A stretch of 14,179 bases of DNA from an uncultured Bacteroidota bacterium (GTDB lineage: Bacteria > Bacteroidota > Bacteroidia > Chitinophagales > Chitinophagaceae), in the NCBI GenBank assembly GCA_903851455.1, contig CAINOM010000734.1, forward strand, positions 1-14,179, given 5' to 3'. Below are positions 1 to 6,417 of this stretch, piece after piece; position 1 is the first letter of the stretch; each line of letters starts with the position of its first letter. The position numbers were made by a program, and so were the translations under genes. The notes beneath the pieces were generated by a model. It was not told where the DNA came from. It ran no database searches and saw only the letters and a list, made by a program, of their open reading frames with translations.

Positions 1-388
1 CTATACCCAATATTGGGGATTTTTCCCCGGTTACCAGGGCGCTCTCGAGTACCGTATTTATTTCCCCGCCCGTAGAAGCAAGTCGGAAAATTTCATTTAT
101 GCCAAGGGCGGGATGGGATTTGCCGACTATACAGCACAGACAAACTACAAGCAAGTAAACGATTTCGGTGATGAGAAAAAATACGACCTGGCACCCGGTA
201 CCTATGTGCTGGCAGGCGGAGGCATAGGCCGTCATATTAATATCGACTGGTTCTTTATTGAATTAAATGCTGGTCTTAAATTTGCACAGGTCATCGGTGC
301 GCCGCATGTTTATAACGAGCGCCTGTTTTACCTCACCGGCCCGGGCTCTATTGTCGATTTCAATTTCCATTTTGGGGTACAGTTTTAG
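1..388 (+). CDS. C-terminal part of a probable outer-membrane beta-barrel protein (5' end outside window)
   Basis: The reading frame is open from base 2 to the TAG at 386-388, so only the last 128 residues or so are visible and the true start lies upstream. The visible part alternates hydrophobic/aromatic and polar residues in short stretches separated by turns rich in Gly, Asn and Asp. It ends in Phe (final residues FNFHFGVQF), the typical C-terminal signature of outer-membrane beta-barrels recognised by the BAM machinery. No long hydrophobic helix or catalytic motif is visible. I infer a small porin-like or OmpA-barrel-like protein of the outer membrane and cannot name a family. It precedes the M14 peptidase gene by 32 bases on the same strand, so the two may be co-transcribed. 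An internal ATG at 113 is in frame but is unlikely to be the start, because coding-like sequence continues upstream. Confidence 0.6.
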   Translation, partial: YTQYWGFFPGYQGALEYRIYFPARRSKSENFIYAKGGMGFADYTAQTNYKQVNDFGDEKKYDLAPGTYVLAGGGIGRHINIDWFFIELNAGLKFAQVIGAPHVYNERLFYLTGPGSIVDFNFHFGVQF

Positions 389-420
389 CAACGCAACCAA
401 TCACCACTACTATTCTGCTT

Positions 421-2175
421 ATGAAACGCCTGCTCCTGGTTTTTATAGTTGCTTTATGTTCAGCCATGGTGGCAAAGGCCGGCAAGCCGGATACTACCTT
501 CATCACACCCTTCGAGCGGTCGAACGGTGTGCAGTCTGCCACATTTGCGGAGACCTTCGATTTTTATAAACGCCTGCGCGATTCGTTTTCCACCATCTTT
601 ATGGGTGATGTTGGCCCTACAGATGCTGGCTTCCCGCTACGCTACATCACGTATACCAGCGACGGTAATTTCAATAAGGACGATATTAAAAAAGAAGGGC
701 GGGTGGTGATACTCATCAACAACGACATTCACCCCGGCGAGCCAGACGGTGTGGATGCCTGCATGATGTTGCTGCGCGATGCCGCAAAAGGTAAAATAAC
801 GGTTCCGAAAAATATCGTGCTTGTAGTGATACCGATGTATAACCTGGGGGGAGCGCTGAACCGCAGCAGCTACAGCCGAGCAAACCAGAACGGTCCTGAG
901 AGCTATGGCTTTCGCGGCAACTCCCGCAACCTGGACCTGAACCGCGACTTCATAAAATGCGATGCAGCAGAAACGATCGGGCTTGAAGATCTGTTCAACA
1001 AAGTGAGCCCGGATATTTTCATAGACAACCATGTAAGCGATGGCGCAGACTACCAGCATGTGATGACCCTGCTGGCTACCCAACACGACAAACTGGGCGG
1101 GGCAACGGGCGAGTATATGTACAACACCTTCACACCACTGCTTTATAAAGATATGAAGGAACGCGGCTACGACATGGTGCCTTATGTAAATGATTTTGAC
1201 GGCACACCCGAGTCGGGCTGGCGGGAGTTTTATGAGCCGCCCCGCTTCTCCAGTGGCTATGCCGCACTTTATCACATTTTTGCGTATGTACCTGAGACGC
1301 ACATGCTGAAACCATTTAAAGACCGGGTGAATGCTACCAACGCGCTCATGCAAAGCTTTATAAAAGTAGCATCTGCCCACGCTGCAGAAATTAAAAAAGT
1401 ACGTGCAGATGATCTCGCCGCCTTGCCTGGCAAGACAGAATTTGTGCTCGACTGGAAAGCAGATACGACCCGTTGCGACAGTATAGTGTTTGAGGGTTAC
1501 GCAGGTGCATACAAGCCCAGTGAGGTATCTGGCCTGCCACGACTGTATTACGACCATAAGAAACCATTTACAAAGAAGGTACCCTTCTACGATCACTTCG
1601 TGCCGGCTAAAACAGTGACGGCGCCAAAAGCTTACATCATTCCTAAAACATGGGTATCCGTTATCAGCCAGCTGCGCAACAACGGCGTGAACATAAAGCG
1701 CTTCAACCGCGACACCACGATGACGGTGACCGCCTACCACATAGACAACTACGAGACTACACCCCACCCCTACGAGCGGCACTACCTGCACAGAAATGTA
1801 CAGGTGACGCCCAATAAGATAACTATGCGCTTCTCGGAGGGCGACTATTACATACCGCTCAACCAAACCGCCAAACGTTATCTCATAGAAACACTGGAGC
1901 CTACCGCACCAGATGCATTCTTTGCATGGAATTATTTCGATGGCATCTTGCAGCAAAAGGAAGGATACAGCGCTTATGTGTTTGAAGACATAGCTGCTAA
2001 CCTGCTGGAGAAAGACCCGGAACTAAAAAAAGCGCTGGAAGAGAAAAGGAAAAGCGACCCTGCATTTGCGGCAGATGGCTCGGCCCAACTCGATTTTGTT
2101 TACAAGCATTCACCTTACTTCGAGCAATCTTATTTGAGATATCCAGTTTATAGAGTGGAAACCCCAAACCCCTAA
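421..2175 (+). CDS. Secreted M14-family zinc carboxypeptidase
   Basis: 584-residue protein with a clear signal peptide (residues 1-20, KR followed by a hydrophobic core, ending AKA), so it is exported to the periplasm or beyond. The M14 metallocarboxypeptidase fold is indicated by the zinc motif HPGE (His104, Glu107), a third zinc ligand in IDNHVSDG (His204), the substrate-carboxylate region NLDLNRDF (Asn174-Arg175) and a downstream PETHMLKPF with Glu292 as probable general base. The predicted reaction is removal of C-terminal residues from peptides; whether the substrate is protein, dipeptide or cell-wall peptide cannot be read from the sequence. The roughly 280 residues after the catalytic domain have no motif I recognise and may form an accessory beta-rich domain. 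The last codons (TPNP-stop) lie inside the left arm of the inverted repeat at 2156-2203, so the repeat sets this protein's C-terminus. Confidence 0.88.
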   Translation: MKRLLLVFIVALCSAMVAKAGKPDTTFITPFERSNGVQSATFAETFDFYKRLRDSFSTIFMGDVGPTDAGFPLRYITYTSDGNFNKDDIKKEGRVVILINNDIHPGEPDGVDACMMLLRDAAKGKITVPKNIVLVVIPMYNLGGALNRSSYSRANQNGPESYGFRGNSRNLDLNRDFIKCDAAETIGLEDLFNKVSPDIFIDNHVSDGADYQHVMTLLATQHDKLGGATGEYMYNTFTPLLYKDMKERGYDMVPYVNDFDGTPESGWREFYEPPRFSSGYAALYHIFAYVPETHMLKPFKDRVNATNALMQSFIKVASAHAAEIKKVRADDLAALPGKTEFVLDWKADTTRCDSIVFEGYAGAYKPSEVSGLPRLYYDHKKPFTKKVPFYDHFVPAKTVTAPKAYIIPKTWVSVISQLRNNGVNIKRFNRDTTMTVTAYHIDNYETTPHPYERHYLHRNVQVTPNKITMRFSEGDYYIPLNQTAKRYLIETLEPTAPDAFFAWNYFDGILQQKEGYSAYVFEDIAANLLEKDPELKKALEEKRKSDPAFAADGSAQLDFVYKHSPYFEQSYLRYPVYRVETPNP

Positions 2176-2340
2176 AGGGGCTTCACTTGTGAACATATGT
2201 TCATCAGCTTATTGTTATTTCACCTTTTCGTTTAGCAACGGTTTATCCAGGGACATTTACCCATTGGGTAGGAAGAAGTATGTTGATGTCGTTGAAGATA
2301 TATTCACAAGCAAAGCCCCTTTAGGGGGTTGGCGTTTTCA
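2156..2340. repeat. Large inverted repeat with 48-base arms between convergent genes
   Basis: Left arm 2156-2203 and right arm 2293-2340 are reverse complements at about 41 of 48 positions by eye, separated by 89 bases. The best-conserved core, 2164-2183 against 2313-2332, matches at 19 of 20. Each core contains CCCCTAAAGGGG or its near equivalent. The left arm also holds the perfect palindrome TGAACATATGTTCA (2190-2203), and the spacer holds the odd-length palindrome TACCCATTGGGTA (2258-2270). The TAA inside the core is the stop codon of the M14 peptidase on the plus strand and of folP on the minus strand. Transcripts from either side could fold the arms into a long hairpin, so a bidirectional terminator is a reasonable inference, although no long T-run follows. 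It may also be one copy of a small mobile repeat; I cannot count other copies from this window. Confidence 0.8.
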
Positions 2341-3157
2341 GTTGCTCATAAAGCTTCACTACTTCCATTGCCTCCTTCACATCGTGCACCCTCAGTATAT
2401 TGGCAGCCTGCTGCAGCGCTACCATATTGAGTGCCGTGGTGCCGTTTAGTGCATGCTCAGGGTTTACTTTCAGCGGCTTACAGATCATCGACTTTCGGGA
2501 AAGGCCGGCAAGTATGGGCCTGCCCAGCGTACTAAAGCTACTTAGCGACCTAAGCAGCGCAAAATTATGCTCCACAGTCTTCCCGAATCCAAAACCTGGG
2601 TCTATGATCACTTCCTTTATTCCGGCCTCTTCGCATTGTTCACAAATATCCCGCAGATATAGCATTACTTCCGCTACAACATTATCGTATTCGGGGTTTT
2701 GCTGCATGGTTTTCGGAGTACCCTGCATGTGCATCGCTATATAGGGCACACCCAGCTTACCCACTGTCTGCAACATTTCTTTATCAAACTTGCCGCTGCT
2801 CACATCATTTACCATGGCCACGCCTGCGGCTACCGCCTCTTTTGCGGTGCGGGCATTATAGGTATCTATAGAGAGCCACGTATCAGGGAAATTTTTGTGG
2901 ATGGCCATAACCACGGGCATGACCCTTGCCAGTTCTTCATCTGCCGTTAGCAATTCCTGCCCCGGCCTGGTGCTTGCACCACCTATGTCCAGTATCGAAG
3001 CACCCGCCTTTAACATTTTCTCTGCAACCATCAATAAGCTTTCCGCATTACTATGGTGTCCTTTATTGTAGAAACTATCGGGTGTGGCATTGAGTATACC
3101 CATTACCACAGGTCGCGACACATCTAAAACCTTTCCATTGCTGTGCAGTACGGACAA
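2321..3157 (-). CDS. folP: Dihydropteroate synthase
   Basis: 278-residue TIM-barrel enzyme of folate synthesis. It condenses dihydropterin pyrophosphate with p-aminobenzoate to dihydropteroate in the cytoplasm and is the target of sulfonamides. The family motifs appear in order: ILNATPDSF (21-29), DIGGASTRPG (57-66), SIDT (96-99), ND (117-118), MHMQGTP (142-148), DPGFGFGK (186-193), SRKS (220-223) and RVHDV (256-260). Length is normal. The start is a TTG (complement of 3155-3157): the frame has a stop five codons upstream with no ATG or GTG between, and the next ATG is residue 19, immediately before the pterin-binding motif, which would leave no N-terminal strand. The C-terminal TPTP-stop is encoded by the right arm of the inverted repeat. 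It is transcribed away from the DoxX-like gene and converges on the peptidase gene. Confidence 0.96.
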   Translation of the reverse strand: MSVLHSNGKVLDVSRPVVMGILNATPDSFYNKGHHSNAESLLMVAEKMLKAGASILDIGGASTRPGQELLTADEELARVMPVVMAIHKNFPDTWLSIDTYNARTAKEAVAAGVAMVNDVSSGKFDKEMLQTVGKLGVPYIAMHMQGTPKTMQQNPEYDNVVAEVMLYLRDICEQCEEAGIKEVIIDPGFGFGKTVEHNFALLRSLSSFSTLGRPILAGLSRKSMICKPLKVNPEHALNGTTALNMVALQQAANILRVHDVKEAMEVVKLYEQLKTPTP

Positions 3158-3339
3158 ATTATTTTTGATTTAGTTATAGAGAACCGTATAATATTGTATG
3201 TTTAACCGGATAAAGTTAACTGCGAATCGATGAAGGTTGTTAATGGAAACGAAAAAATGCCGTTTCAGCTACACTTTGCAGAGGTATTGATTAATTTTAC
3301 CCAACCCCGAACCATTTAACTTTTTTAATCAAGTAACGC
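3158..3339. other. Divergent intergenic region between folP and the DoxX-like gene
   Basis: This AT-rich, 182-base gap lies between two divergently transcribed genes and must hold promoters for both. I could not find a full TAnnTTTG promoter element. The nearest are TACACTTTG at 3270-3278, one base too wide between TA and TTTG, and TAATTTTA at 3292-3299, both plus strand and both unproven. A short inverted repeat, GAAACG at 3246-3251 with CGTTTC at 3261-3266 (nine-base loop), could be an operator half-site pair or chance. No small coding frame, RNA gene or riboswitch was recognised here. Confidence 0.45.
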
Positions 3340-4503
3340 ATGAAATATATAATCTGGACATTCAGAATCATCCTTGGCCTGTTATTCATTTTCTCTGGTC
3401 TCATCAAGGCTAACGACCCTCTTGGCCTCACTTACAAGATGAATGAATTCTTCGAGGTGTGGAACATGAACTACATGGTTAAGTATACCGAGTTTATGTC
3501 TGTGTGTATGATCGCCTTCGAGATCATCACCGGCGTGGCTATGCTGGTGGGCAATTATTTCCGGTTTTACATCACACTGCTTTTACTCCTCAATATCTTT
3601 TACACCTTCCTTACCGGCTATGCACTTTACTCAGGTAAAATAAAGGAGTGCGGCTGCTTTGGCGATTGCATAAAGCTTACTAATACTGTCACGTTCTATA
3701 AAGATGTGGTACTATCCCTGATCACACTTGTGCTATACATTTATCGTTACCGTGTATTCCCTATTTTCCAGAAAGCAGCTATCAATGCTTCGATCGTTGG
3801 TGCATCCGTTATCTTCGCATTTGGCATACAATGGTATACACTTACTCACCTGCCCATCAATATCCCATCTGCACCATTGTCGCTGTTCCACGATTGCCTG
3901 CCTTACAAACCCGGCAATAACCTCTGGGAAAAAATGCAGCCGGATAAAGACGCTGTAGCGCCGGTTTACCAAACGACGTTTGTTTATGAGAAGAACGGCG
4001 TTAAGCAAAACTTCACGGATAAGAACTATCCATGGCAGGACAGCACCTGGAAATTCGTATCCAGCAAGAATGTGCTGGTAAAGGAGGGAAGCGGCCAGCC
4101 GGAGATACATGACCTAACCCTTACCGATGCCAACGAAACCGACCAGACAGAATCTATACTTACCGCAAAGGGCTATACCTTCCTTTGGTTCCTGCGCGAC
4201 CCATCTACTTTTAAGAGCAACAATATGGACCGCCTTAAGAGCCTTGCGGCAAAAGCTGCTGCCATGCACATACCTTTCTATGTAGCCTGCTCGGCAGACC
4301 GTGGTATTTGCAAAGCATTCCAGGAAGCATGGGGCATGAAAGATATACCGTTCCTGATCGTAGACGGAACCGTGAGCAAAACTGCACTGCGCACCAACCC
4401 CGGACTAATGCTGCTGAAAGACGGCACCGTGGTGAAGAAGTGGAGCTATCTCGACTATCCGAAAGATATGACGCTGGAAAACGGCAACCTGGAGCTGAAG
4501 TAA
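3340..4503 (+). CDS. DoxX/MauE-like membrane protein with a C-terminal thioredoxin-like domain
   Basis: 387-residue inner-membrane protein. The N-terminal half has about five hydrophobic segments (roughly residues 3-22, 52-72, 74-96, 122-140 and 147-165) in the DoxX/MauE arrangement, including the early LIKANDPLGLTYKM segment typical of Bacteroidota members. It carries a cysteine cluster CGCFGDC at 104-110, as in MauE- and VKOR-like membrane redox proteins. A soluble region follows. Residues about 274-366 resemble a TlpA/thioredoxin fold (strand FLWFLRD, helix, IPFYVACS, then NPGLMLLKDG near the usual cis-proline position), but there is no CxxC active site, only Cys317 and Cys324. A role in periplasmic disulfide or electron transfer is inferred. 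The 182-base region upstream supplies its own promoter. A 64-base gap with an AT-rich repetitive tract separates it from the ABC permease gene. Confidence 0.8.
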   Translation: MKYIIWTFRIILGLLFIFSGLIKANDPLGLTYKMNEFFEVWNMNYMVKYTEFMSVCMIAFEIITGVAMLVGNYFRFYITLLLLLNIFYTFLTGYALYSGKIKECGCFGDCIKLTNTVTFYKDVVLSLITLVLYIYRYRVFPIFQKAAINASIVGASVIFAFGIQWYTLTHLPINIPSAPLSLFHDCLPYKPGNNLWEKMQPDKDAVAPVYQTTFVYEKNGVKQNFTDKNYPWQDSTWKFVSSKNVLVKEGSGQPEIHDLTLTDANETDQTESILTAKGYTFLWFLRDPSTFKSNNMDRLKSLAAKAAAMHIPFYVACSADRGICKAFQEAWGMKDIPFLIVDGTVSKTALRTNPGLMLLKDGTVVKKWSYLDYPKDMTLENGNLELK

Positions 4504-4534
4504 TATCCGCAAGTAGGTCCACGCATTGGGTTTG

Positions 4535-4562
4535 GATTTTTGAATTTTAAAATTTTGAATTT
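4535..4562. repeat. AT-rich repetitive tract just upstream of the ABC permease start
   Basis: The stretch reads GGATTTTTGAATTTTAAAAT then TTTGAATT, a short repeat of the ATTTTGAATTT unit around the palindrome AATTTTAAAATT. It ends a few bases before the ATG at 4568. AAATTTTG at 4550-4557 differs by one base from the Bacteroidota TAnnTTTG element, so the tract might double as a promoter. Comparable repetitive tracts precede two other genes in this window, at about 8057-8092 and 8956-8990. Confidence 0.5.
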
Positions 4563-4567
4563 CCTGC

Positions 4568-5632
4568 ATGCCGCTTCGTTACTTCTTAGACCGTGCACGT
4601 TATAGCCTGCTGGTGCTGTGGGGAGTGGTAACATTGGTGTTCTTCCTGTTCAACGTATTGCCCGCAGATCCTGCTCGTCTCACCATGGGCCAGCGCAGTG
4701 ACCTGGCATCCGTAGCCAATGCCCGTCGCGATCTGAACCTGGACAAGCCGCTGCCAACCCGCTACCTGCTCTACATTAACGACCTGCTGCCGCTGAGCAT
4801 CAACAACCGGGATAGTGCCACGAGGCAATTGTACCACTATGTGCAGCTAATTCCTTTTTCAAAAAACAAAGCGCTTGTGCTCAAGTGGCCCTACCTGGGG
4901 CGCTCCTACCGCACCAAGCGCGAAGTGAATGCCATACTCGCGGAGGCGCTGCCCGGCACTGTTATCCTTGCACTAACGGCAATGACCTTTGCCACTATCT
5001 TCGGCATACTACTTGGCGTGCTTGCAGCGCTAAAAAAAGGCACATGGCTCGATACCTCGGCAGTTGCGGCCAGCGTTGCAGGTATCTCCATGCCTTCCTT
5101 TTTTGCGGGTCTGCTCATTGCATTCGTCTTCGGCTACCTGCTGCACAACTATACCGGCCTCAACATGACCGGCAGCCTTTGGGAATATGACCCCATCAGT
5201 GGCCGGCACCTGGCGCTGAAGAACCTTATTCTGCCTGCGTTTGCGCTAGGCATAAGACCCTTGGCTATAATCACACAGCTCACACGCAGTGCTCTGCTTG
5301 ATACGCTTTCACAGGACTATATCCGCACCGCATATGCCAAGGGGCTTTCTAAAACACGAACCATCTTCCGCCACGCATTGCCCAATGCGCTCAATCCCGT
5401 TATCACCGCTGTATCTGGCTGGCTGGCAGAGCTGCTGGCGGGCTCATTCTTTGTAGAGTATATCTTCGGCTGGAAGGGTGTAGGAAAAATAACAGTGGAT
5501 GGACTGGATAAATTTGACTTCCCATTGGTGATGGGCGCGGTGCTGCTCACCTCTTTCATCTTTATCGTCATCAACCTGTTTACCGACCTGTTCTATGCCT
5601 GGATCGACCCAAGGGTACGGTTAAATTCCTGA
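4568..5632 (+). CDS. ABC transporter permease, DppB/OppB type (orphan)
   Basis: 354-residue inner-membrane permease of the peptide/nickel ABC transporter family. The N-terminus YFLDRARYSLLVLWGVVTLVF and LPADPA (31-36) match the start of DppB-type proteins. Later segments include the EAA loop that contacts the ATPase (about 248-276: DYIRTAYAKGLS through RHALPNALNPV), then GWLAELLAGSFFVEYIFGWKG and the C-terminal LFYAWIDPRVR. About six transmembrane segments are visible. Residues about 70-125 form a long polar external loop rich in Asn, Arg and Lys, larger than I expect for DppB. No partner permease (DppC type), ATPase or binding protein lies on either side, so the rest of the transporter must be encoded elsewhere or fused differently. 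The substrate is unknown; short peptides are the family default. Confidence 0.87.
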   Translation: MPLRYFLDRARYSLLVLWGVVTLVFFLFNVLPADPARLTMGQRSDLASVANARRDLNLDKPLPTRYLLYINDLLPLSINNRDSATRQLYHYVQLIPFSKNKALVLKWPYLGRSYRTKREVNAILAEALPGTVILALTAMTFATIFGILLGVLAALKKGTWLDTSAVAASVAGISMPSFFAGLLIAFVFGYLLHNYTGLNMTGSLWEYDPISGRHLALKNLILPAFALGIRPLAIITQLTRSALLDTLSQDYIRTAYAKGLSKTRTIFRHALPNALNPVITAVSGWLAELLAGSFFVEYIFGWKGVGKITVDGLDKFDFPLVMGAVLLTSFIFIVINLFTDLFYAWIDPRVRLNS

Positions 5633-5776
5633 TCTCTAAAAAGGCCCCATCGATTTATAGCTTTGCATCTAAATGCTTCTGCCTTCGCAAATGTTTCACG
5701 GCAACTGTTAACTGGTTAGCCCCTTTTCAAATACTCGCAGTCACTTTTTTATTACATTTATTTAAATCGAAAACTT
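5633..5776. other. Intergenic region upstream of the GldN-like pair
   Basis: The 144-base gap holds the TAGCTTTG element at 5658-5665 and AT-rich sequence just before the ATG (TTACATTTATTTAAATCG), where TACATTTA (5753-5760) is a second, imperfect -7-like match. No strong hairpin terminator for the ABC permease gene and no small coding frame was seen. Confidence 0.4.
5658..5665 (+). promoter_or_regulatory. Candidate Bacteroidota -7 promoter element for the GldN-like pair
   Basis: TAGCTTTG is an exact match to the TAnnTTTG -7 consensus of Bacteroidota promoters. It lies in the 144-base gap after the ABC permease gene and about 110 bases before the first GldN-like start codon. No clear TTG -33 partner is seen about 20 bases upstream, so the call is tentative. 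If correct, the transcript has a leader of roughly 105 bases. Confidence 0.38.
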
Positions 5777-6409
5777 ATGAATAAAGCGCTCTCAATATTT
5801 GCTGCAATATTCTTTACCGCGGGAACATCGTTCGCACAAACCGGAGATACCTGGAAGAAGACCGTAAGCCGGATGATAGACCTTGCCCAGAAAGAGGATA
5901 CGGTGGTGCACCATCTAACCGATGTCAGTAATGACACCTCACTGGCGGAGGCGCTGATAGGCGCGGCGAGGGCCGGTAAGATCACGGCGTACAGCAGTTT
6001 CGATTGCAATTTCACAACCAAACTGTCTATCGCCCAGATAAAAGAAATGACCGCACCCAGGGTGGATACCATGCTCTTGCTGGACCCGGTCACAAACCAG
6101 GAGATATACAAGATCGTTAGCAGGGATTTTAATTTCGACGCCTTACGTAAGTTTCGCATACTTGAGGAATGGACATACAATCCACATGCCGGGAAAACGG
6201 ACATACAAATAACGGGTATCTCACCAATGCAGGATATCTATGGCGACGATGGCGTGTACCGCGGCCGGAAGTCTTTGTTTTGGGTGAAGTACAATGAAGT
6301 GCGCCCTATACTCACAAAGTATGATCAGAGCCATCCTACCCACACCATAGCCTCGCTTATCTGGGACGACTACTTTTTGAGTGATGTGAAACCGGGGGTG
6401 CAAAAATGA
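5777..6409 (+). CDS. GldN-like secreted protein, single domain (T9SS/gliding family)
   Basis: 210-residue protein with a signal peptide (residues 1-20, ending TSFA before QTG), so it is periplasmic. The mature part follows the layout of GldN/PorN, the periplasmic type IX secretion component that forms a ring with GldK/PorK: an N-terminal SRMID motif with a helix, a DT..LLDPVTNQE segment (98-109), then the strongly conserved core KFRILEEWTYNP (125-136), DIQITGISPMQDIYGDDG (142-159), YRGRKSLFWVKYNEVRP (161-177) and a final IWDDYF (195-200). It is shorter than typical GldN, and no gldK, gldL or gldM lies nearby. It precedes a larger paralogue by 8 bases, so the two are surely co-transcribed. Residues 126-170 share 33 of 45 positions with domain 1 of that neighbour. 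It could be a GldO-like accessory; the name gldN is withheld because the locus is not the canonical one. Confidence 0.8.
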   Translation: MNKALSIFAAIFFTAGTSFAQTGDTWKKTVSRMIDLAQKEDTVVHHLTDVSNDTSLAEALIGAARAGKITAYSSFDCNFTTKLSIAQIKEMTAPRVDTMLLLDPVTNQEIYKIVSRDFNFDALRKFRILEEWTYNPHAGKTDIQITGISPMQDIYGDDGVYRGRKSLFWVKYNEVRPILTKYDQSHPTHTIASLIWDDYFLSDVKPGVQK

Positions 6410-6417
6410 TCATTTGA

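Noticed and set aside
637..1956. Long open frame of 439 codons on the minus strand, antisense to the M14 peptidase
   Set aside because: The plus strand encodes a full peptidase with catalytic motifs. The minus-strand translation is rich in Cys, His and Val with no domain pattern, typical of an antisense shadow in moderate-GC DNA.
3246..3266. Short inverted repeat GAAACG/CGTTTC as an operator or riboswitch stem
   Set aside because: Six base pairs with a nine-base loop are likely by chance in this length of sequence; no wider riboswitch or operator pattern supports it.
5777..6409. Naming this gene gldN outright
   Set aside because: The gldKLM context is missing and a second, two-domain paralogue lies beside it, so it may be an accessory copy rather than the canonical gldN.
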